Positions 1 to 5,677 of a stretch of 5,677 nucleotides of DNA are shown one piece after another (positions within the stretch are counted from its first letter, which is position 1; every line of letters begins with the position of its first letter). Source of the stretch: Chitinophagaceae bacterium (GTDB taxonomy: Bacteria; Bacteroidota; Bacteroidia; Chitinophagales; Chitinophagaceae); assembly GCA_017853235.1 (NCBI GenBank), contig JAFMJX010000116.1, positions 1 through 5,677 on the forward strand, in the 5' to 3' direction. The translations under genes and the position numbers were made by a program. The notes beneath the pieces were generated by a model that saw only the letters and a program-made list of their open reading frames with translations, made no database searches and had not been told where the DNA came from.

Positions 1-1314
1 GGTCCTGCTACATGGTCCAATGGAAGTTTTCCAGATGGAAAAGCTAAGTTTCCTATAAACGGTATTTCTTGGTATGAAGCGGATGCTTATGCTAAGTTTA
101 TGAAAAAGAATTTACCATCTGTTCATCAATGGGCCAAGGCAGCAACACCATCTAGATCTGGTTTGGTTTGTCCTGTAAATAATTTTTCAAAATCTGAAAC
201 TAAAGAAGTTCCTTATTCCACTATTAAATCTGGTTATGGATTATCTGATGTTGCCGGTAATGTAAGAGAATGGTGTGCAAATGCAACGAAAGACGATCTA
301 ACTGAAAGAGCAATACTCGGAGGTGGTTATGATGACGACCCCTATACTTTTAATGATTATTATGGTCAAGATGCGTTTAGTAGAACAAGTTCCAATGGAG
401 TTAGATTAGTTAAAGATTTAACAAATAATAATTTGCCCCTTTATTCTGAAGTCATTAAAAAACCATTTAGAGATTTTTTGAAACTTCCCAAAATAAGTAA
501 AGAAATTTTTGAAATTTATAAAAGACAATTTGATTATGAGTCTGGACCTTTAGATATTAAAATTCTAAAAACAGATAATTCTGATCCAGATTATACTTAT
601 GAATTAATTGAATATAATGCAGCTTATAATAATGAGAGAATGAGCGGTGTTTTATTTAAACCTAAAAATGTAATAGGAAAAGCACCAGCAATAGTTTTCT
701 TCCCTGGTTCAAATGTAATTCATACAAGTGAAATTGAAAAAGTTACACTTAGCCAAATGTCAAGAAGTTATGTAAAAATGGGGTATGCATTTTTCTATCC
801 AATTTATAAAGGAACAATTAACCGACAAGATGCATTGAAATCAGATTATGCAGATAAAACCGATTTATATAAAGACCACGTAATCATGTGGGGCAAGGAT
901 ATGAAACGCTCTATTGATGTGATTGAATCTAGGAGTGATTTAGATGCTTCTAATTTATTATATTTTGGCGTAAGTTGGGGAGGCGAAATGGCAAATATTA
1001 TGATTCCAATTGAGCCTAGAATCAAAAGAGCTGTATTATTGGTAGCGGGTTTAGAATTTGAAGAGGCTAAGCCCGAAGTAGAAGCGGCCTCTTATACACC
1101 ATTCATTAAAGTACCCATTTTAATGCTTAATGGAAAATATGATTACTTTTTTCCTTCCGAAACCTCCCAAAAACCAATGTTTGAATTAATTGGAACGAAT
1201 AAAAATGATAAATACTGGTATTTGCATGAATCCAGTCATACCGTTCCTTTAGATGAGTTTACTAAAAAGGTTAAAATATTTTTAGATAAATATTCAAAGC
1301 CACCCGGGAAGTAA
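1..1314 (+). CDS. FGE-like (SUMF1/EgtB/PvdO) domain fused to alpha/beta hydrolase; 5' end cut by window edge
   Basis: The reading frame is open from base 1, so the ATG at 100 is internal and the gene starts outside the window. The first part (about 1-420) is the C-terminal half of an FGE-sulfatase fold: a G-I-S-W-Y-E-A-D-A-Y stretch near 61-90, the signature GLSDVAGNVREWC at 238-276, and a closing GGG...NGVRLV at 319-411. The cysteine pair of true formylglycine-generating enzymes, expected just after the GG motif, is absent (D/F instead), so sulfatase activation is unlikely. From about 430 a linker leads into an alpha/beta hydrolase (dienelactone-hydrolase-like): PGSN at 703-714, nucleophile motif GVSWGG with Ser at 973-975, probable Asp at 1141-1143 and His at 1237-1239. 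Known relatives often carry an N-terminal Ser/Thr kinase; that part is not visible. The substrate is unknown. The gene runs toward the alginate genes on the other strand and its stop abuts the transporter's stop. Confidence 0.8.
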   Translation, partial: GPATWSNGSFPDGKAKFPINGISWYEADAYAKFMKKNLPSVHQWAKAATPSRSGLVCPVNNFSKSETKEVPYSTIKSGYGLSDVAGNVREWCANATKDDLTERAILGGGYDDDPYTFNDYYGQDAFSRTSSNGVRLVKDLTNNNLPLYSEVIKKPFRDFLKLPKISKEIFEIYKRQFDYESGPLDIKILKTDNSDPDYTYELIEYNAAYNNERMSGVLFKPKNVIGKAPAIVFFPGSNVIHTSEIEKVTLSQMSRSYVKMGYAFFYPIYKGTINRQDALKSDYADKTDLYKDHVIMWGKDMKRSIDVIESRSDLDASNLLYFGVSWGGEMANIMIPIEPRIKRAVLLVAGLEFEEAKPEVEAASYTPFIKVPILMLNGKYDYFFPSETSQKPMFELIGTNKNDKYWYLHESSHTVPLDEFTKKVKIFLDKYSKPPGK

Positions 1315-2601
1315 CTATTTATTTTTTATATCATTACTCGTTAAAAAATAAATACATAGCCAACCTATTGGAACCAACAAGGCTGCAAGTATAAAAAACG
1401 ATTGAAAGCTGGTTTTAGATATTACTGGTACCAATAGGGTTATAATAATAGTACCTGTTACTGCAGCAGTTCCGCCCATTCCTGCAACCGTTCCTACGTT
1501 TTTTCCACTAAAATAATCGGAAGGTAAAGTTTGTAAATTATTAATCAGAAATTGAAATCCAAACAAAGTAGATCCAATTAAAAAGATGGCTAAGTTTTCT
1601 TGACTTTTTAATTGATCTAAATAATATAAAATTCCCATTAATCCTGCAAGCATGATAAAACAACCAATGGCAATTGCTTTTTTTCTGGACTTGGCTGCAC
1701 TCATTCCTCTTTTAATTAAGTTACTGGAATAAAATCCTCCCAATAAGCCTCCAATGGCTGCTAACAAATAAGGTAACCACGCAAAAGCGCCCACTTGTTT
1801 AATATCAAATCCCATTTGATCTTTCAAAAAGGTGGGCAACCAGGTTAAAAACATCCACCACACAGGGTCTAAAAATAATCTGGATGTTATAATGCCCCAA
1901 GTGTTTTTATATCCTAACAATTCTCGCCAAGTTTTTACAGGCTCTGCGGTTACATTTTTTGAAGAGGTAACTTCACCATCTTCAATATGTTTTAATTCTG
2001 CATCTGAAATCCAAGGGTGTTTGGAAGGAATATTTTTATTAATAATTAACCAGGGAATGATCCAAAGTAAACCCAATACACCAATTCCAATAAAAGTGGC
2101 GCGCCAACCAAATGCCACATATAAATATGCTATGATAGGCGCTGCTACCACACCGCCTAAGGATGCGCCAGCTCCAAATATACCTTGTGCTATTGCTCTT
2201 TCTTTTGCAGGAAACCATTCTGCGTTGCTTTTGGTAGCTCCAGGCCAATTACCAGCCTCACTAAATCCTAACATCCCTCTAAAAAAATTAAATGACATGA
2301 TAGATCGTGATAAAGCATGCATTGCAATGGAAGCACTCCAGGCTCCTATAGAAACAACCATTCCTAATCTGGTGCCAATCATATCCATCATTTTTCCAGT
2401 AAACATTTGACCCAATGCATACATGATCATAAAGCAAGTTGTGATGATAGCTAATGCTTGTTTATTATCAGCATCTGCAATACCAAATTCTTTGTATATA
2501 TAGGGCCACATTATGTTAATAGCGCTGCGATCTATATAATTTATAATAGTAGCTATACCAATTAATCCAATGATCCACCATCTGAGTCCTTTAATTTTCA
2601 T
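1315..2601 (-). CDS. MFS transporter, ExuT-like hexuronate/uronate-monomer permease (ACS family)
   Basis: This 428-residue protein has the length and pattern of 12-helix major facilitator carriers of the anion:cation symporter family. Seen in the sequence: helix 1 ending in NYIDR (21-25, as NYLDR in ExuT relatives), the loop 2-3 motif G-K-M-M-D-M-I-G-T-R (69-78), the ExuT-like EAGNWPGATK...EWFP block (115-131), GWRATF (165-170), a hydrophilic central loop at about 189-232, and six further hydrophobic segments from about 235 to 420. Family members import hexuronates with protons across the inner membrane. Lying 47 bases behind an oligo-alginate lyase and in line with an SDR, it most likely imports the unsaturated uronate monomer or its DEH form; that substrate is inferred from context. 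The upstream gap shows no Bacteroidota-type promoter (TTG / TAnnTTTG), so co-transcription with the lyase is likely. The start at 2601 is followed directly by the basic N-terminus and helix 1. The last codons lie within a perfect inverted repeat. Confidence 0.88.
   Translation of the reverse strand: MKIKGLRWWIIGLIGIATIINYIDRSAINIMWPYIYKEFGIADADNKQALAIITTCFMIMYALGQMFTGKMMDMIGTRLGMVVSIGAWSASIAMHALSRSIMSFNFFRGMLGFSEAGNWPGATKSNAEWFPAKERAIAQGIFGAGASLGGVVAAPIIAYLYVAFGWRATFIGIGVLGLLWIIPWLIINKNIPSKHPWISDAELKHIEDGEVTSSKNVTAEPVKTWRELLGYKNTWGIITSRLFLDPVWWMFLTWLPTFLKDQMGFDIKQVGAFAWLPYLLAAIGGLLGGFYSSNLIKRGMSAAKSRKKAIAIGCFIMLAGLMGILYYLDQLKSQENLAIFLIGSTLFGFQFLINNLQTLPSDYFSGKNVGTVAGMGGTAAVTGTIIITLLVPVISKTSFQSFFILAALLVPIGWLCIYFLTSNDIKNK
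1316..1354. terminator. Perfect 13-bp AT-only inverted repeat at the convergent gene junction, possible bidirectional terminator
   Basis: TATTTATTTTTTA at 1316-1328 is the exact reverse complement of 1342-1354, with a 13-base loop. The repeat starts two bases after the plus-strand stop codon and lies within the stop and last 13 or so codons of the minus-strand transporter gene. Position and symmetry suit a shared terminator for two converging transcripts. The stem has no G-C pair and no U-tract follows it on the plus strand, so its strength is doubtful. In AT-rich DNA such a repeat could also arise by chance. Confidence 0.4.
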
Positions 2602-2648
2602 ATGCTTATATTCTTAGAAGTGTAATCTATTGAGCAATTTTAGAATAA

Positions 2649-4862
2649 TTATTTATTAATATTTTTACCATTTAACATGACCAAATAAGGTCCCTCCCAA
2701 ACGATCTTGGCATTATTATACAAATACTGATGCTGTGTTTTTGAATTATTATCCCCCTTACAATCAATGAAAAGTAGCTTTCCTGTTTTTAACTGAATTT
2801 CAATCACATTATATTCAAGGCTGTTTTCAATTTCTTGTATTTTTTGTACAATTGAATTTGCATTGGAAGTGACTTCATTGACAGGATCATATTTCCCATG
2901 CATTTCAATCACATTTATAAAACTAGGATTGATGCAATTTTTTCTAATGATAAAAGCAGGATCTCTTCTTAAATTAAAATTTAAATCGTTGGCGCCAATA
3001 CGGGCAAACAAAATGCTTGCACTATCGTTAATCATAGATGATATTGTATAAAAATCCCTATCATTTAAAAAAGTCATTTGAGCTATAGTATCCGCCACTT
3101 TAGCCTCTGCCTCTTTCCATAAATATTGATACCCATTTTTTTTACCTAATGGGTACATGGCACTTTTTGAATAATTATAATTTACCGTACTATGGATGAA
3201 TTGACCTAAGTAATAAAAAGGTAAATCATATTGATGTTGACTGGTTGACTGTGCATGGAAAATGTCAATTACTAACTTAGGTTGATCTGGGAGTGTCAAC
3301 ATAAATAACGATCTCCTTAAAGTCACATTCTTATACGCATTACTATCAGAAACACTAATAGCTAATACTTTTTCATTTTCGAAATTTGAATAATTTTTTG
3401 AGGGGTAATAAAGTTCTGATATTTTTTCATTTCCATTAAAGTGACTTGATTCATCTACTACCATAGTGTTGTGAGCTATGGTTTGTGTCGCAAATCCTGC
3501 ATTTTCGGGAAGATACCTACCTCCATATTTTTGCTCTACTCCTACAAATCTGGCTGCACCATAATCTTGTAAAATTTCATTTCCTTTATCAAATAAATTA
3601 ATATTTAATTTGTCGTAATGTCCATGTGATAATCCGTGCGAAGAATATTTATAGATAAGACTTGTAAGATTAGTCCCCTTTCCACTTCTTAATATGCTTA
3701 CGCCACCTTTGTTTCCTTTAGCACCATCTGTGTTTTCAATTGTTTTGTATGGAAATGCGAACGATTTATTTTTAATGGTATTAAGTGCTTCTGCTAATTG
3801 AATACCACTTTTGGTTAACAATAAACTATGTTGTTTTTTTATGATAGGCAAAAAGGCAGTATCTAGGCCATAGGCCTTTGTATAAATATCCACAGCCATT
3901 ATCATTTCGCTGGTTGTATAATCTTTATCTTTCATCGCATCATTAAATGCAAAAAATTTTCCGTCGGTGTTGGAATATTGTATCGCAGTACTAATTGCCT
4001 TTTTTAATATCGCATCTCGGTAATTAAATATTTTCTTATTTGGATATTTATTATTGAGTGCATTTGAAAAAATGATGAAAGGCAGTAATGCATATCTAGT
4101 ATAATACGGACCTTCGGTATAATAACCATCTGGTGAAAATAATTGATCTAATAATGCATAAAAACCGCTGCTCCCATTGTGTTGTGTGCCTTCCAATGCT
4201 AAGTCAATATAAGTTTGGTTATTAGTTGCGATTCCAATCATTCCCACTCCAGCGGTTGCCCAAACAGCATGATTGTGTATGAGATTAAACCAAGAAGATA
4301 AATCCCTGGTTACAAAATCTACTTCTGGCTTGAAAGCGCCTTCTTCAATAATTTTTTTGTCTTTTTCTTGAAGACCAGCATACACAAGATCATAAGCCAT
4401 TCCTGTATATACCATCCAATTTGCATCATTAAGTGCTTGCCAAAAGATTCTACCAGGAGAAGTGCTAGTAGCTTGTGGATGATTTTTTAAAGTTGGATTT
4501 AGTGTAGCATATTTTAAAAGTATGTTACGAACTAAATCTGCATATTTTTGTTCGCCAGTGATATTGTACAAAATAGCACTATTAAACATTAAAATATAAT
4601 TAGCCTTGTGTCTTTCATGCGTATAACCACCTGCGGGATCCTTGGGTAATGGAACATCTACTTCTTTTTGAAGCCAATAGTCTGTTTCTTTTTTTAAGGT
4701 TTCAAAAGATTCATTTAATAATGGCTGTGTTTTTAAATTTGACCTTACTAACAATGCCTCTTCCTTTGTAAAAAAACTTATAGGATGTTGGCTTCTGGAA
4801 GATTGCGCAAAAATAAAAAGAGAAAAAAATAAAAGTGACACCCTTTTAATACCACACCCCAT
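2649..4862 (-). CDS. PL17-family oligo-alginate lyase (exolytic), secreted
   Basis: The 737-residue protein matches the Alg17c type of exo-oligoalginate lyase in length and motifs. Residues 1-24 form a signal peptide (KR, then a hydrophobic VSLLFFSLFIF core, probable cut near AQSSRS/Q) without a lipobox, implying periplasmic export. An alpha/alpha-barrel (about 50-340) carries N197-H198 and the GPYYTRYA motif with Y254. A C-terminal beta-sheet heparinase II/III-like domain (from about 385) carries HGLSHGHYDKL (409-419), DYGAARF (433-439), GGRYLPEN (447-454) and QTIAHNT (460-466). By recall of the Alg17c structure, N197/H198, Y254, R438 and Y450 correspond to catalytic or substrate-binding residues, and H415, D433 and H464 to the zinc site; all are present. 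The enzyme should remove terminal uronates from alginate oligomers by beta-elimination, giving 4-deoxy-L-erythro-5-hexoseulose uronate. It lies 48 bases after the SDR and 47 before the transporter, all on one strand. Activity on another uronan cannot be excluded. Confidence 0.9.
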   Translation of the reverse strand: MGCGIKRVSLLFFSLFIFAQSSRSQHPISFFTKEEALLVRSNLKTQPLLNESFETLKKETDYWLQKEVDVPLPKDPAGGYTHERHKANYILMFNSAILYNITGEQKYADLVRNILLKYATLNPTLKNHPQATSTSPGRIFWQALNDANWMVYTGMAYDLVYAGLQEKDKKIIEEGAFKPEVDFVTRDLSSWFNLIHNHAVWATAGVGMIGIATNNQTYIDLALEGTQHNGSSGFYALLDQLFSPDGYYTEGPYYTRYALLPFIIFSNALNNKYPNKKIFNYRDAILKKAISTAIQYSNTDGKFFAFNDAMKDKDYTTSEMIMAVDIYTKAYGLDTAFLPIIKKQHSLLLTKSGIQLAEALNTIKNKSFAFPYKTIENTDGAKGNKGGVSILRSGKGTNLTSLIYKYSSHGLSHGHYDKLNINLFDKGNEILQDYGAARFVGVEQKYGGRYLPENAGFATQTIAHNTMVVDESSHFNGNEKISELYYPSKNYSNFENEKVLAISVSDSNAYKNVTLRRSLFMLTLPDQPKLVIDIFHAQSTSQHQYDLPFYYLGQFIHSTVNYNYSKSAMYPLGKKNGYQYLWKEAEAKVADTIAQMTFLNDRDFYTISSMINDSASILFARIGANDLNFNLRRDPAFIIRKNCINPSFINVIEMHGKYDPVNEVTSNANSIVQKIQEIENSLEYNVIEIQLKTGKLLFIDCKGDNNSKTQHQYLYNNAKIVWEGPYLVMLNGKNINK

Positions 4863-4910
4863 AGCGTTAAATTTTAAAGCGCAATCAATTGTTTTTTAAT
4901 TTTTTTGTTA

Positions 4911-5666
4911 TTATGCAAAAAATGAGCCTCCATTTATTTCTACACTTTCTCCATTAATAAATGAGGCGTTGTCACTTAATAAATACCAAACCAAATCGGC
5001 TACTTCTTCGGGTTTACCTTCTCTTTTCAAAGGAGTTGCAGCTGCAACATTAGCTCTAATTTCAGGTTTAGTAAATGTATTGTGAAATGTAGTATTAATC
5101 ATTCCAGGAGAAACTGCATTTACACGAATACCCCTAGGTCCTAGTTCTTTGGCAAGACCTCGAGTAAGAGTTAATACTGCTCCTTTTGCAGCAGCATATG
5201 CCATTGCCCCACCACCACCTCCGTCTCGTGCAGCTTGAGATGTGAAATTTACTATCGCACTTCCTTGCTCCATTAAGGGAACGATTTCTCTACATACCAG
5301 ATACACTGATTTTAAATTCACATCAATGACAGCATCCCAAAAGTCTTCATCTAAATCAGCTAAAACTTTTCTACCTAATAAACCACCAGTCACATTGACT
5401 AAGTAGTCTACTTTATTCCCGAATGCAGCTACACATGCTGCGCTTAACTTTTTTACATCTTCTGCTTTTGTCATGTCTCCCTGAAATGCAATTGCTTCAC
5501 CACCTGCTTGTTTAATTAAGGTTAAAGTTTCCTCCGCATTTTTGGGATCACTTAAGTAGTTGAAGCAAACCTTTATCCCCGCTTTTGCTAATTTTAATGA
5601 TACTTGTCTTCCGATATCTCTTGCACCGCCTGTTACAATGGCAACCTTAGATGATGTTGTACTCAT
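4911..5666 (-). CDS. SDR-family oxidoreductase, probable DEH reductase of alginate catabolism
   Basis: This 251-residue protein is a complete classical short-chain dehydrogenase. The cofactor motif TGGARDIG is at 12-19, an NVTGG segment replaces the usual NNAG at 91-95, and the catalytic tetrad is N117, S143, Y157 and K161 (YAAAK). The family's RVNAVSPG block is at 181-188 and the usual C-terminal INGESVEINGG at 237-247. The sequence alone resembles FabG or KduD-like reductases. Its place ahead of an oligo-alginate lyase and a uronate carrier suggests that it reduces DEH to 2-keto-3-deoxygluconate in the cytoplasm, a role known for SDRs in alginate loci. No acidic residue closes strand beta-2 (FNYLSD, 35-40), which leans toward NADPH, but this is weak evidence. 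Five glycines (149-153) stand just before the catalytic Tyr. The ATG at 5666 gives the normal SDR N-terminus; only 11 bases lie upstream in the window, so any promoter is out of view. Confidence 0.88.
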   Translation of the reverse strand: MSTTSSKVAIVTGGARDIGRQVSLKLAKAGIKVCFNYLSDPKNAEETLTLIKQAGGEAIAFQGDMTKAEDVKKLSAACVAAFGNKVDYLVNVTGGLLGRKVLADLDEDFWDAVIDVNLKSVYLVCREIVPLMEQGSAIVNFTSQAARDGGGGGAMAYAAAKGAVLTLTRGLAKELGPRGIRVNAVSPGMINTTFHNTFTKPEIRANVAAATPLKREGKPEEVADLVWYLLSDNASFINGESVEINGGSFFA

Positions 5667-5677
5667 AATGCTTGTTT

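Noticed and set aside
100..102. ATG at 100 as the start of the FGE/hydrolase gene
   Set aside because: The frame stays open to base 1 and the 33 upstream codons carry FGE-domain sequence (including G-I-S-W-Y-E), so this Met is internal.
2039..2248. A 69-residue open frame on the minus strand
   Set aside because: It is an out-of-frame reading inside the transporter gene; the residues show no family pattern.
1832..2410. A 192-residue open frame on the plus strand
   Set aside because: It lies wholly antisense to the clear MFS transporter gene, has no recognisable motif, and its composition fits the reverse reading of membrane-helix codons.
2629..2638. Small palindrome-like ATTG-AG-CAAT in the gap before the transporter as an operator
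   Set aside because: Four-base arms with a two-base centre are expected by chance in this AT-rich gap, and no second copy is seen in the other gap.
2863..3051. A 62-residue open frame on the plus strand
   Set aside because: It is antisense to the beta-sheet domain of the PL17 lyase, with no start context or motif to support it.
4864..4882. Imperfect inverted repeat (GCGTT...AAGCGC) just upstream of the lyase start
   Set aside because: Only about five pairs form, including one G-U; too weak to call a hairpin, terminator or translation switch.
4891..4908. T-rich run after the SDR stop codon as a terminator tail
   Set aside because: On the transcribed minus strand it reads as an A-run with no stem before it, so it cannot act as an intrinsic-terminator U-tract.

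Overview
The window looks like a chromosomal segment from a member of the Bacteroidota. It is AT-rich, its starts lack Shine-Dalgarno sequences, and gene content and protein style fit sugar-degrading relatives of the Chitinophagaceae or Flavobacteriia; the finer placement is a guess. It holds four protein-coding genes packed almost without gaps. No RNA genes, mobile elements, CRISPR arrays or origins were seen.

Left part (1-1314, plus strand): the 3' portion of a larger gene, cut by the left edge. What remains encodes the end of a formylglycine-generating-enzyme-like (SUMF1/EgtB/PvdO) domain followed by an alpha/beta-hydrolase domain with an intact Ser-Asp-His triad. The FGE-like domain lacks the catalytic cysteine pair. 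In known proteins of this architecture a Ser/Thr protein kinase often lies further N-terminal, but none is visible here.

Right part (1315-5666, minus strand, read right to left): a three-gene run of short-chain dehydrogenase, then PL17-type oligo-alginate lyase, then ExuT-like MFS transporter, with gaps of 48 and 47 bases and no terminator-like structure between them. The three fit consecutive steps of alginate (polyuronate) catabolism. The secreted exolyase cuts oligo-alginate to unsaturated uronate, which rearranges to DEH (4-deoxy-L-erythro-5-hexoseulose uronate). The MFS carrier brings the monomer through the inner membrane, and the SDR reduces DEH to 2-keto-3-deoxygluconate. The later steps (KdgK, KdgA), the endolyase (PL6/PL7), the SusC/SusD pair and KdgF are not in the window and would be expected beyond the right edge or elsewhere.

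The two blocks converge with no spacer: the plus-strand stop codon ends at 1314 and the minus-strand stop codon begins at 1315. A perfect 13-bp AT-only inverted repeat (1316-1328 / 1342-1354) sits inside the last codons of the transporter gene and may serve as a shared terminator. Overall this is a recognisable alginate-use module next to an unusual multidomain hydrolase. I see no clear evidence of a wholly new system.
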